From the NCBI GenBank assembly GCA_039798005.1, contig JBDKGV010000010.1, forward strand, positions 1 to 28,150: a stretch of DNA of 28,150 bases, in the 5' to 3' direction. Of this stretch, positions 16,968 through 24,568 are shown one piece after another (positions within the stretch are counted from its first letter, which is position 1; every line of letters begins with the position of its first letter). The notes beneath the pieces were generated by a model, which worked only from the letters and a program-made list of their open reading frames with translations, was not told the DNA's origin and ran no database searches. Source of the DNA: JBDKGV01 sp039798005 (lineage in GTDB: Bacteria; Fibrobacterota; Fibrobacteria; UBA5070). The position numbers and the translations under genes were made by a program.

Positions 16968-17090
16968 GGCAAGCCCGGCGGCGGGCTAGAGGAGGGAAGC
17001 GAATCCGGGAGGCAACGCGATCAACAGGCTCAATTTCCCCATCAGGAAATAAGTCACGGAAATCGCAAGGTTCACACCGAGCCAGCGCAT
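16968..17090 (-). pseudogene. 5' end of the sensor kinase, separated by an in-frame TAG at 16988-16986
   Basis: Reading the kinase frame upstream of 16967 gives seven further codons (PAAGLAL before LFANL), then TAG at 16988-16986, then 34 more codons back to ATG 17090. Those 34 codons (MRWLGVNLAISVTYFLMGKL, then SLLIALPPGFASLL) are exactly the beginning expected of a MASE1 domain. The stop falls where MASE1 proteins have a conserved Trp in their W-P-x-A-G motif. TGG to TAG needs one base change. The whole gene, 13629-17090, would encode 1,153 residues. It is therefore a recent nonsense mutation, a sequencing error, or amber readthrough. No strong ribosome binding site precedes ATG 17090. Confidence 0.8.
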
Positions 17091-17282
17091 GGATCGATTC
17101 TTGCATATGGGCCATGGATGCGCAAGGTTGGAAGGGGCCGTTGATTGAAATCATGCCATCAGACAACGGCAACGGCAGATTTGGGCGGGTTTCTCCGTGC
17201 TGTGGCCCTTCGGGGTTGGCGTTGCAGGAGTTACCTTGGCGAAGCTCATTACTTCATCTCCAGTCATCCATTGAGAGATTCC

Positions 17283-19934
17283 ATGCAGAAGCTGTCCAAG
17301 CCGGTCACATCCAAGGCTCTTCGCCAGTCCTTTATCGAGTTCTTCGCCGAGAAGGACCATCGCTTCGTTCCCTCCGCACCGGTGGTGCCGCAGGACGATC
17401 CGACCCTTCTCTTCACCAACGCCGGCATGAACCAGTTCAAGTCCGTGCTCTTGGGTGGCGAGAATCCGCTGAACTTGAAGCGCGCGGCCAACTCTCAGAA
17501 ATGCATCCGCGTTTCTGGCAAGCACAACGATCTCGACGTGGTGGGCCGCGACAGCTACCACCACACGTTCTTTGAGATGCTGGGCAACTGGAGCTTTGGC
17601 GATTACTTCAAGAAGGAAGCCATTGCTTGGTCCTGGGAGCTTTTGACCGGAGTGTGGGGCTTGGAGAAGGATCGCCTGTGGGCGACCGTCTATGAGACCG
17701 ACGACGAGGCCTTCGAGCTTTGGAAGACCCAGACCGACATCGACCACTCCCATATCCTGCGCTTTGGCAAGAAGGACAACTTCTGGGAGATGGGCGACAC
17801 CGGCCCTTGCGGTCCGTGCACCGAGATCCATTACGATTTCGGCCCCGAAAGCGACCCGCGCACCGGTGAACCCGGCTACGAGGCCGCGGTGAACTTGGAT
17901 GGCTGCGAGCGTTTCATCGAGTTGTGGAACAACGTGTTCATGCAGTATGAGCGTCTCGAAGACGGCTCCCTCGTGGACCTGCCCGCACAGCATGTGGACA
18001 CCGGCATGGGCTTTGAACGCGTGCTGCGCGTGATGCAGGGCGCCAAGTCCAACTACGACACCGACGTGTTCCAGCCCTTGCTTGCCAAGGTCGCCGAACT
18101 CACGGGAGTCCCGTACGATGCCGGCGAGAAGGGCACTCCGCACCGCGTGATCGCCGATCATGTGCGTGCGCTCTCCTCCTCCATCGCCGACGGCGCCACC
18201 CCGGGCAACGAAGGTCGTGGCTACGTGCTGCGCCGCCTGCTGCGCCGCGCCGCCCGCTTCGCCCGCGAACTGGGCGCCAAGAAGCCGGTCATCTGCGAGG
18301 TCGTCCCGACGCTTGTGGAGATCATGGGCGAGGCGTTCCCGGAACTCAAGGCCCGTCAGGCTCACATTGAAACAGTCATCCGGGCCGAGGAAGAGCGCTT
18401 TGGACGCACCTTGGACCAAGGACTGGATCGCTTTGCCAAGGCCGCTGCGGCCGCCCAGAACGGCGTGGTGGCTGGCGAAGACGTGTTCAAGCTCTACGAT
18501 ACCTACGGATTCCCGGTGGACCTCACCGAACAGATGGCCTTGGAGCGCGGCATGCGGCTTGACATGGACGGCTACAAGGCCGCCATGGAGCGCCAGAAGG
18601 AAATGGCCCGCGCGGGCGGCAAGTTCCTGGGCATCTTCAATTCGCTGGACGGCTGGACCGTGCTGGAAGAAAAGAACGGCTTCGTGTTCTTGGGCTACGA
18701 GAGCTTGGAAGCCGAAGTGAACTGCCTGCGCTTCCGTGAGCACGACGACGATTGCTACGTGGTGACCGATCGCTCCCCCTTCTACGCCGAGTCGGGTGGT
18801 CAGATCGGCGACCGCGGCACCTTGGCTGGCAATGGCGTCGTCCTTGCCGTGGAAGACACCATTCGTGTGAACGAAAGCGTGATCCACCGCTGCCGCGTGG
18901 TCGAAGGCGTGCCGACCGCCGCCAACATGAAAGTCCTCAAGGCCGTCGTGGATGGAGAGGCCCGCAGCCGCATCCGCCGCAACCATTCCGCCGTGCATCT
19001 GCTGCAGGCCGCATTGCGCAAGGTCGTGGGCGATCATGTGCAACAGCAGGGTTCGTGGGTCGGTCCGGATTCGTTCCGCTTCGATTTCACCCAAGGCCGC
19101 TCGCTGACCCATGCCGAACTCAAGGGCGTTGAGGACGATGTGAACGCCGCGATCCGCCAGGCGTTGCCGGTGGACGTGAAGCAGATGGGACTGGACGAGG
19201 CCAAGGCCGCCGGTGCCATGGCGCTCTTTTCCGAGAAGTACGGCGACACCGTGCGCGTGGTCACCATGGGCAGTGTTTCCATGGAACTGTGCGGTGGCAC
19301 GCATGTGGACAACATCGGGCAGATCGGGCTGGTGCGGCTCACCCGCGATTCCTCGATTTCGGCCGGTGTGCGCCGTCTCGAAGGCACTGCCGGAGCCGGA
19401 GCCCTTGAGCTTCTGGTGTCCCAGGCCGAGGCTGCGGCGCAGGTCGCCGAGAGCTTCAAGTGCAGCGAGACGGAGATCCCGGCTCGTGTCAATGAGCTTT
19501 CGGTTCGTCTCAAGGCCGCGGAAAAGGAGATCGAGTCGCTCAAGCTTGCCGCGCTTGCCGGCAAGGTGCCAGCCCTCTTGGCCAATGGACAGGAACTGTC
19601 CAAGGGCATGGCGATCGCGGTGGACGTCTCTGCGGATGTCGAGGATGCCGCTTCGTTCACACGGCTTGCCGATGCCGTGGAGAAGGGCATCGGAAACGGC
19701 AAGGTCGTGCTTCTGGCCGCCTCGCTTGAAGGCAAGGTGACCTTGGTGGCCTTGGTGTCGCAGGATCTGGTGAAGACGGCTCCGGCAGGCACCTTGGTGC
19801 AGGCGGCGGCTCTTGCCGTGGACGGCAAGGGTGGCGGCAAGCCAAACCGGGCTCAGGCCGGGGGCAAGGATGTCGAGAAGATTCCGGCCGCGCTGGAAGC
19901 CTTCCTCGAGATCGCCAAGGCGAAGCTGGCCTGA
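17283..19934 (+). CDS. alaS: Alanine--tRNA ligase
   Basis: 883 residues, full length. It charges tRNA-Ala and edits mischarged Ser/Gly. The class II catalytic core begins ALRQSFIEFFAEKDHRFVPS and includes LFTNAGMNQFK, then QKCIRVSGKHNDLDVVGRD and HHTFFEMLGNWSFGDYFKKE. GDTGPCGPCTEIHYD and TPGNEGRGYVLRRLLRRAAR follow. The editing domain has RNHSAVHLLQAAL (HxxxH zinc ligands) and ELCGGTHVDNIGQIG (CxxxH-type ligands). The C-terminal C-Ala domain ends around residue 880. The ATG at 17283 has GAGAG at 17273-17277. The 192-base gap shared with the divergent kinase gene has no clear promoter motif. The next gene starts two bases after the stop. Confidence 0.97.
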   Translation: MQKLSKPVTSKALRQSFIEFFAEKDHRFVPSAPVVPQDDPTLLFTNAGMNQFKSVLLGGENPLNLKRAANSQKCIRVSGKHNDLDVVGRDSYHHTFFEMLGNWSFGDYFKKEAIAWSWELLTGVWGLEKDRLWATVYETDDEAFELWKTQTDIDHSHILRFGKKDNFWEMGDTGPCGPCTEIHYDFGPESDPRTGEPGYEAAVNLDGCERFIELWNNVFMQYERLEDGSLVDLPAQHVDTGMGFERVLRVMQGAKSNYDTDVFQPLLAKVAELTGVPYDAGEKGTPHRVIADHVRALSSSIADGATPGNEGRGYVLRRLLRRAARFARELGAKKPVICEVVPTLVEIMGEAFPELKARQAHIETVIRAEEERFGRTLDQGLDRFAKAAAAAQNGVVAGEDVFKLYDTYGFPVDLTEQMALERGMRLDMDGYKAAMERQKEMARAGGKFLGIFNSLDGWTVLEEKNGFVFLGYESLEAEVNCLRFREHDDDCYVVTDRSPFYAESGGQIGDRGTLAGNGVVLAVEDTIRVNESVIHRCRVVEGVPTAANMKVLKAVVDGEARSRIRRNHSAVHLLQAALRKVVGDHVQQQGSWVGPDSFRFDFTQGRSLTHAELKGVEDDVNAAIRQALPVDVKQMGLDEAKAAGAMALFSEKYGDTVRVVTMGSVSMELCGGTHVDNIGQIGLVRLTRDSSISAGVRRLEGTAGAGALELLVSQAEAAAQVAESFKCSETEIPARVNELSVRLKAAEKEIESLKLAALAGKVPALLANGQELSKGMAIAVDVSADVEDAASFTRLADAVEKGIGNGKVVLLAASLEGKVTLVALVSQDLVKTAPAGTLVQAAALAVDGKGGGKPNRAQAGGKDVEKIPAALEAFLEIAKAKLA

Positions 19935-19936
19935 TC

Positions 19937-20683
19937 GTGCGGGGACCGCTGGAAACCCGACTCCTGGAGCGCCGCAACGAAGTGGGCTGTCTTTGGGCCG
20001 TGCTGCTCGATCCGGACAGCCTGCCACCGGCGGAGCTTGCCGAGACGGCGCGTCTGGTCGAAGAGGCCGGCGCGGACCTGCTTCTCGTCGGCGGGAGCTC
20101 GGCGGGTCCCGGCGTCTTTGAAGCGGGAATGAAAGCGATCCGTGCGGTGGCCGGGATTCCCGTGGTGCTCTTCCCGGGTTCCTACCATCAGGTGGTGGAA
20201 GGTGCCGACGGCATCCTGTTCACCAGCCTCTTGTCGGGGCGCAATCCTCAATACCTTGTGGAGGAGCAGGTCAAGGGAGCGCCACGCGCACTGAAGGCGG
20301 GCATCGAGCCGCTGCCCACCGCCTATCTCCTGATCGAATCGGGCAAGGCGACCACGGTTCAGATCGTTTCGGGCACCACGCCCTTGGATCCGGAAAAGAC
20401 GGAATCTGTCATCGACCATGCATTGGCTGCCCAATTCATGGGCATGCGCTGGGTGTACCTCGAGGCGGGATCGGGGGCGCAACGTGCCGTGCCGCCGGAG
20501 CTTGTCACGGCAGTGAAGGAAGGCACATCGCTTTCGGTGATTTGCGGCGGTGGCCTGCGGACCCCGGAGGTCGCCGGGGAGCGTGCCCGTGCCGGAGCCA
20601 GCATGATCGTGACCGGAAACGCCCTTGAGGTTCGTCGCGACCCGGAATACCTCAAGGCTTTCGCGAGCGCCATCCACGGTTGA
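19937..20683 (+). CDS. Geranylgeranylglyceryl-phosphate synthase family protein (bacterial GGGP/HepGP synthase)
   Basis: 248 residues from GTG 19937, two bases after alaS. It is a TIM-barrel prenyltransferase of the PcrB/GGGPS family. Family features are LLDPDSLPP (D-P-D/E near the N-terminus) and ADLLLVGGSSA. FPGSYHQVVEGADGILFTSL is followed by LSGRNPQYLVEEQV. VYLEAGSGAQRAVPPELV is the Y-x-E-x-G-S-G-A motif, and CGGGLRTPEVAGERARAGA with MIVTGNALE forms the phosphate-binding end. The family joins a polyprenyl diphosphate to sn-glycerol-1-phosphate, giving an ether lipid precursor best known from Archaea. Bacterial members occur in Bacillota and in Bacteroidota-type lineages. Chain length and final product cannot be read here, and no glycerol-1-phosphate dehydrogenase is in the window. 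Sharing a transcript with alaS has no obvious functional reason. Confidence 0.88.
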   Translation: MRGPLETRLLERRNEVGCLWAVLLDPDSLPPAELAETARLVEEAGADLLLVGGSSAGPGVFEAGMKAIRAVAGIPVVLFPGSYHQVVEGADGILFTSLLSGRNPQYLVEEQVKGAPRALKAGIEPLPTAYLLIESGKATTVQIVSGTTPLDPEKTESVIDHALAAQFMGMRWVYLEAGSGAQRAVPPELVTAVKEGTSLSVICGGGLRTPEVAGERARAGASMIVTGNALEVRRDPEYLKAFASAIHG

Positions 20684-20688
20684 TCGCC

Positions 20689-20712
20689 GAGGGGCCGGCT
20701 TGGCCCTCATTT
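20689..20712 (+). terminator. Possible intrinsic terminator after the alaS-GGGPS unit
   Basis: Five bases after the GGGPS stop, GAGGGGCC (20689-20696) can pair with GGCCCTC (20702-20708), with one bulged G and a five-base loop. ATTT follows. The T-tract is short, so termination may be weak. Confidence 0.45.
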
Positions 20713-20719
20713 CCGCATT

Positions 20720-20734
20720 TGACAGATCCTGTCA
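20720..20734. repeat. TGACA-N5-TGTCA palindrome after the GGGPS gene
   Basis: TGACAG-ATC-CTGTCA, 36 bases after the GGGPS stop and just past the possible terminator. It is the second copy of the sequence that ends the channel/toxin pair at 26329-26343; 16 of 19 bases match including the flanks. Confidence 0.5.
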
Positions 20735-20765
20735 GGTGCGGTCTTTGTTGTTGAACTGCGTTCTG

Positions 20766-20857
20766 CTGTTGTTCTGGGGCTCCACCCCAGACCCGGCCAA
20801 AGGTGGTCCGGCCCACCTTTGGAAACCACCGCCAGCCGTTCCGCCGGCTGGACTCAC
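20766..20857 (+). repeat. Three-hairpin repeat module, copy 1
   Basis: Three consecutive stem-loops. H1 at 20774-20790 is CTGGGG-CTCCA-CCCCAG. H2 at 20797-20822 has ten pairs, with CCAAAGGTGG pairing to CCACCTTTGG across a six-base loop. H3 at 20832-20851 is CCAGCCG-TTCCGC-CGGCTGG. The linkers ACCCGG and AAACCACCG are nearly identical in copy 2. Copy 2 lies inverted about 400 bases downstream. Confidence 0.8.
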
Positions 20858-21133
20858 GGATTTTCGCAGCCACTTTACGCGTCTTGCCACCACTCGCGGT
20901 CAGCAACCTTGCGATGGAACCGGACGCAGCCGTGCCCCGCGCGATCAGGATCGCAACACGGGGCCCCATGAACGGGGAATGCGAGAATCTCGGGCTCACG
21001 CCCTCGCTTCGCAACGGGCGCTCCGCTGCCGCGGCGGGACTGCTCAAAGGAGTGAGTCGTCCGGATCGCTTCAAGTGACTTCTGTCCTACGCTGATTGCT
21101 GCTGCTTTGCGCTTTGGCTCTTGGGCCCCGCGT

Positions 21134-21152
21134 CGAAGGCGCATCGCCTTCG
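21134..21152. repeat. Perfect eight-pair hairpin inside the inverted-repeat interval
   Basis: CGAAGGCG (21134-21141) and CGCCTTCG (21145-21152) are separated by CAT. It sits where the inward extension of copy 2 runs. At the matching place in copy 1 a shorter GCGAT-CAGG-ATCGC hairpin is found near 20940-20953. Confidence 0.6.
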
Positions 21153-21259
21153 CTAGCGGGTATCGCAACCTTGCCTGACCACTGAGTTCCACTGCCGGCG
21201 ATCCTTTTGTTCTCCCGCCCATTCGGGCGTGAGCTCCGCGAGTTGTGAATTCGGAGGGA

Positions 21260-21353
21260 GTGGGTTCCAAGGGGTGGAACCCCTGGCCGTGGTTTCCAAA
21301 GGGGCGCGGACAGCCCCTTTGGCCGGGTCTGGGCCGGAGGTCCAGAGCAACAG
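21260..21353 (-). repeat. Three-hairpin repeat module, copy 2 (inverted)
   Basis: Read on the minus strand this aligns with copy 1 end to end, with the same order of hairpins and linkers. H1 is at 21345-21329, H2 at 21322-21296 (CCAAAGGGGC pairing with GCCCCTTTGG, seven-base loop) and H3 at 21286-21267 (one bulged base). Most differences from copy 1 inside the stems come in pairs that keep base pairing. Only H1 has gained one A-C mismatch. Confidence 0.8.
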
Positions 21354-21480
21354 TTCGGGCGAAGCCCGACCAATGCAACGCGCCGCACGCAGTGCAGGAA
21401 TCAAAGGCCGGATGCAGGGCGGAGCGCAGCTCCAAAGCCATCCCGGGCTCCGGAGCATTCGGCCGCACGCAGCGCTATGA

Positions 21481-23988
21481 TCAGACGAACAGGTTGATGC
21501 CCGACGTCCCGGCCGCCTCCAGGTAACTGGCGACGCCTCCGGTCTCGACGCCTTCCATCAGCTCCTCGCGAGCCACGCCCATCAGTTCCATCGACATCTG
21601 GCAGGCGGTCATCTGCACGCCCGCCTGGATGGCGGCTGCCATCATCTCTTCCAGACGGTCGACTTGGAAGGCGGCCATGCGCTTTTTCATGAGCCATGCT
21701 CCGACGCCACCGAAGTTCATCTGGGAGAGATTCAAGGCCCCCGCGTTGCCGGGAAGCATCATGTCGAACATCCTGCCCATGAAGTCCTTGCGGACCTTGA
21801 CCTTCTCGCGCTTGCGCACCACCGAGAGGCCCCAGAAGGTGAAGAACATGGTCACCTTCTTGCCGGTGGCCAGGGCGCCGTTTGCGATCACAAAGCTTGC
21901 CAAGGCGCGGTCGAGATCGTTCGAGAAGACGATGATGGTGGCCTCGTCACCCGAGACGTGCAGGCCTGGAACGGAATTTGTCATCGTTGCCGAGGGGACT
22001 TGGGGACGGCTCTTCTCGAAGGTCGCGGTCCAGGTGCCCTTCTCCTCGGTCACGGACACGAGGCGGTTCTTGGTGATGTTGCACCAGGCCTGGGCATCGC
22101 GGGAGAATCCGGCATCGGATGCCTTCACCACCACGCGCGTTCCCGGGGCGACCTCGTCCATGGCCTTCTTGAGTTGGATGATGGGGCCGGGGCACTGGAG
22201 GCCACAGGTGTCCACGTTCAAGGTGGGGCCGACCGGGGCAGGGAGGTTCTCGGGGACGCCCGAGCCTTCGGAAACGGTGTCGTCGTGCATGGCGGCGTGT
22301 GGTCTTTTCTGGGCGGGGCGAAAGGAGCCGGGATTGGTCTGGGGGGAGGTGGCGGCCTGCCAGGTCTTCCAGCCGCCGGAGAGGTTCCCGATGTCGGTGA
22401 AGCCTTCCTGTCGCAGGATGCGCTCGGACAGGTAGCCGCGCAGGCCGACGCCGCAATAGAGCAGCACGGGGCGGTCGCGAGGGACTTCGGCAAGGCGATT
22501 GCGGATCTCGGTATTCGAGATGTTCATGGCGCCGTCCATGTGACCCAGTTCGAATTCTCCCGGAGTCCGCGCGTCCAGAAGCAGGGCGCCGCGGGCCTTC
22601 CAGGCCTCGACCTGGTTCCAGGTGACGGAATCCGTCATGCCTTCCTGGATGTTCTCGGCGCAGAAGGCCGCGTAGTTGGTGCCGTCCTTGGCGCTTGCGT
22701 AGGGCGGGGCGTAGGCGTGCTCGAACTCGGCGAGGTCGTGGATCGTGCCTCCCATGCCCAGGTGCGCCGCCACCGCATCGATGCGCTTGTCCACGCCGTC
22801 ACGACCCACGGCCTGGGCTCCCAGGAGCTTGCCGTCCACCGGGTTCCACAGGAGCTTGAGGGCATAGGACTGGGCGCCGGGGTAGTAGCCGGCATGGCTT
22901 CCCGGATGCACGATCACCGAACGGAAGGGAATGCCTTCGCGCACGCACAGCTTCTCGGAAAGCCCGGTGCAGGCCACCGTGAGGTCGAAGATCTTTGCGA
23001 CCGCCGTGGCGATGGCGCCCTTCCAAGGCTTGGTCGGACCGATGGCGATCGTGTTGGCAACCAAGCGTGCCTGCTTGTTGGCAGGGCCGGCCAGCGGCAC
23101 CGGCATGGGCTTTCCGGTGAGCGGACTGATGGCCACGATGGCATCGCCCACGGCGTAGATGCCCTGCTTGTCGGTGCGCAGGAACTCGTCCACCACGATG
23201 TAGCCACGCGCATCCAGTTCGATTCCGGCATCGCGAGCAAGTCTGGTGTCGGGCTTCACTCCGATCGAGAGGATGACAAGATCTGTAGGGATGCTCGTGC
23301 CGGAGCCGAGTTCCACCCGCAGGCCCGATTCGTCGCGCACGAAGGCCTTGACACCGTCCTTCAGATACAGCCCGACGCCCTTGTCGCGCATGTGGTGATG
23401 CACCGGCGCGGCCATCTCGAAGTCCACCACGTTCATGACCTGGTCCAACGCCTCGACCACGGTGACGGAGATGCCGCGCTCCCACAGGTTCTCAGCCATC
23501 TCAAGCCCGATGAATCCGGCGCCGATCACCACGGCGCGTTCGGGACGGGCCGTATCCAGCACATCCTTCACGCGGTCGATGTCGGGCACGGAGCGCACCG
23601 TGAGGATGCGGGGGTCGTCGATGCCGGGGATGGGCGGGCGCATGGGCTCGGCCCCTGGCGAGAGCACCAAGGAATCGAAGCTCTCGACATATTCGCGTCC
23701 GGCGTTGCGTACCGTCACAGTCTTGGCGGCCGGATCGATGGCGATCACCTCGGAGTCCACCCGCACGTCCACATCGAGGATGTCGCGGAACTTCTGCGGG
23801 GTCATCAAAAAGAGGCGCTCGCGCTCCTGGATCACGCCTCCGGCATAGTAGGGCAGACCGCAGTTGGCGTAGCTGACATGCGATCCGCGCTCGAACACCA
23901 CGATCTCGGCCTTCTCGTCCAATCGACGCAGGCGCGCCGCCGTCGAGGCTCCGCCCGCCACTCCTCCGATGATCACCGTCTTAGCCAT
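21481..23988 (-). CDS. Four-domain sulfur-trafficking flavoprotein: CoA-disulfide-reductase-like + rhodanese + TusA + DsrE2
   Basis: 835 residues from ATG 23988, with GAGG eight bases upstream. Residues 1-445 form a pyridine-nucleotide-disulfide oxidoreductase of the CoA-disulfide reductase/Npsr type: IIGGVAGGASTAARLRR (FAD), the single redox Cys43 in SYANCGLPYYAGG, VVIGAGFIGLEMAENL (NAD(P)H), and GIYAVGDAI. Residues of about 455-550 are a rhodanese domain with the persulfide cysteine in LLYCGVGLRGY. Residues of about 590-665 are a TusA domain with the CPGP motif (DTCGLQCPGPIIQLKKAMDE). The last 155 residues are a DsrE2-like domain ending in MTACQMSMELMGV and GVETGGVASYL. Together the cysteines could pass sulfur from a persulfide or polysulfide through TusA to an acceptor, in the cytoplasm. 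The electron donor would be NAD(P)H. The physiological direction and acceptor are unknown. It is monocistronic. Confidence 0.92.
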   Translation of the reverse strand: MAKTVIIGGVAGGASTAARLRRLDEKAEIVVFERGSHVSYANCGLPYYAGGVIQERERLFLMTPQKFRDILDVDVRVDSEVIAIDPAAKTVTVRNAGREYVESFDSLVLSPGAEPMRPPIPGIDDPRILTVRSVPDIDRVKDVLDTARPERAVVIGAGFIGLEMAENLWERGISVTVVEALDQVMNVVDFEMAAPVHHHMRDKGVGLYLKDGVKAFVRDESGLRVELGSGTSIPTDLVILSIGVKPDTRLARDAGIELDARGYIVVDEFLRTDKQGIYAVGDAIVAISPLTGKPMPVPLAGPANKQARLVANTIAIGPTKPWKGAIATAVAKIFDLTVACTGLSEKLCVREGIPFRSVIVHPGSHAGYYPGAQSYALKLLWNPVDGKLLGAQAVGRDGVDKRIDAVAAHLGMGGTIHDLAEFEHAYAPPYASAKDGTNYAAFCAENIQEGMTDSVTWNQVEAWKARGALLLDARTPGEFELGHMDGAMNISNTEIRNRLAEVPRDRPVLLYCGVGLRGYLSERILRQEGFTDIGNLSGGWKTWQAATSPQTNPGSFRPAQKRPHAAMHDDTVSEGSGVPENLPAPVGPTLNVDTCGLQCPGPIIQLKKAMDEVAPGTRVVVKASDAGFSRDAQAWCNITKNRLVSVTEEKGTWTATFEKSRPQVPSATMTNSVPGLHVSGDEATIIVFSNDLDRALASFVIANGALATGKKVTMFFTFWGLSVVRKREKVKVRKDFMGRMFDMMLPGNAGALNLSQMNFGGVGAWLMKKRMAAFQVDRLEEMMAAAIQAGVQMTACQMSMELMGVAREELMEGVETGGVASYLEAAGTSGINLFV

Positions 23989-24097
23989 GCATGCCGCCTC
24001 TGTTCAAACAGGTGTGGATCGCGCCTCTGTCACGGGCGCTTGGCACCGGTGAATGCGAACCTGTGAGTCTTGACGCAGGACCTTCAGCAAAGGTTAC

Positions 24098-24118
24098 GGA
24101 ATTTTTCGAAAAACTTCC
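24098..24118. promoter_or_regulatory. AT-rich palindrome in a divergent intergenic region (possible operator)
   Basis: GGAA, TTTTTCGAAAAA, C, TTCC: a 12-base perfect palindrome flanked by GGAA and TTCC with one unpaired C. It lies 110 bases upstream of the sulfur-transfer gene and 111 bases upstream of the small secreted protein. A second TTTCGAA lies about 30 bases farther on. A protein-binding site is possible; no regulator gene is adjacent. Confidence 0.35.
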
Positions 24119-24228
24119 ATCATCGCGAATGGCCGTCTTTCGAATTTTCCATGCAACAATTCAGCATTGCAGGCCAACTATCTTCGATTTGCTGCCAGTG
24201 AAAATTCCCTTTGCCATGGAGTGAATGG

Positions 24229-24567
24229 ATGCAATCAGTCGTTTTTCGCGTTGCTGCCCGGACTTTTGCGCTGTCGATCGTGCTGTGCGGGATCGCTTTG
24301 GCGGCTTCGCCCGGCGATTCCACAAGCCCTTCCGTGGGAAGTTACGGCTTCGACTGGCTGCATCCGGCCAAAGCCAAGTGCGCAGCGGTGACACCCAAGA
24401 ACAAGGCGACGTTTGTTGCGTGCGAACACAAGCCGGAAGGGGGTGCCTTCGGTCTGAGCATTCCCTATTTCGTGTGCCATCCGAAGAAGGGGACGGAATT
24501 CCTCGTCTATGCCACCAAAGATCAATGCATCGAGGCGAAGGAAACCATGGAGGCGAACGCTCCGTGA
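24229..24567 (+). CDS. Small secreted four-cysteine protein of unknown function
   Basis: 112 residues from ATG 24229, with GGAG at 24218-24221. Residues 1-26 are a Sec signal peptide (FALSIVLCGIALAAS, with cleavage expected after ALA or AAS). The mature protein is about 86 residues, with four cysteines spaced through it (in AKCAAV, VACEHK, YFVCHPKK, DQCIEA). This would suit two disulfide bonds in the periplasm or outside. An aromatic GSYGFDWLHP segment comes just before the first cysteine. I do not recognise a family. It diverges from the sulfur-trafficking gene, and its stop is one base from the stop of the convergent secreted-protein gene. Confidence 0.75.
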   Translation: MQSVVFRVAARTFALSIVLCGIALAASPGDSTSPSVGSYGFDWLHPAKAKCAAVTPKNKATFVACEHKPEGGAFGLSIPYFVCHPKKGTEFLVYATKDQCIEAKETMEANAP

Positions 24568-24568
24568 T

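Larger units (their letters stand above)
20684..21480. other. Gene-free, hairpin-rich interval with a diverged inverted repeat
   Basis: About 800 bases between the GGGPS stop and the sulfur-transfer gene stop. No frame in it shows protein-like sequence on either strand. It is filled with short GC-rich inverted repeats: two copies of a three-hairpin module (20766-20857 and 21260-21353), a perfect eight-pair hairpin at 21134-21152, TCGGGC-GAA-GCCCGA at 21355-21369, GGAGC-GCA-GCTCC at 21421-21433, and an 11-base direct repeat at 21382-21392 and 21462-21472. Similarity between the two halves continues inward from the modules: GGTCAG..GCAA..TTGCGAT occurs near 20898 (plus) and near 21160-21180 (minus), then CGGGGCCC in both. 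The central 140 bases or so are unpaired. This is consistent with repeated non-coding elements. Confidence 0.7.

Noticed and set aside
17091..17282. A T-box, riboswitch or promoter in front of alaS
   Set aside because: I could not find a T-box consensus, a structured aptamer or convincing -35/-10 boxes in this 192-base gap.
17151..20027. A 958-codon open frame antisense to alaS
   Set aside because: The plus strand encodes a full, motif-perfect alanyl-tRNA synthetase. The antisense frame is a composition effect of GC-rich codons and shows no family motif.
21664..24066. An 800-codon open frame antisense to the sulfur-trafficking gene
   Set aside because: It is rich in His, Gly, Asp and Val as expected of a GC-rich shadow frame, and the minus strand has four clear domains.
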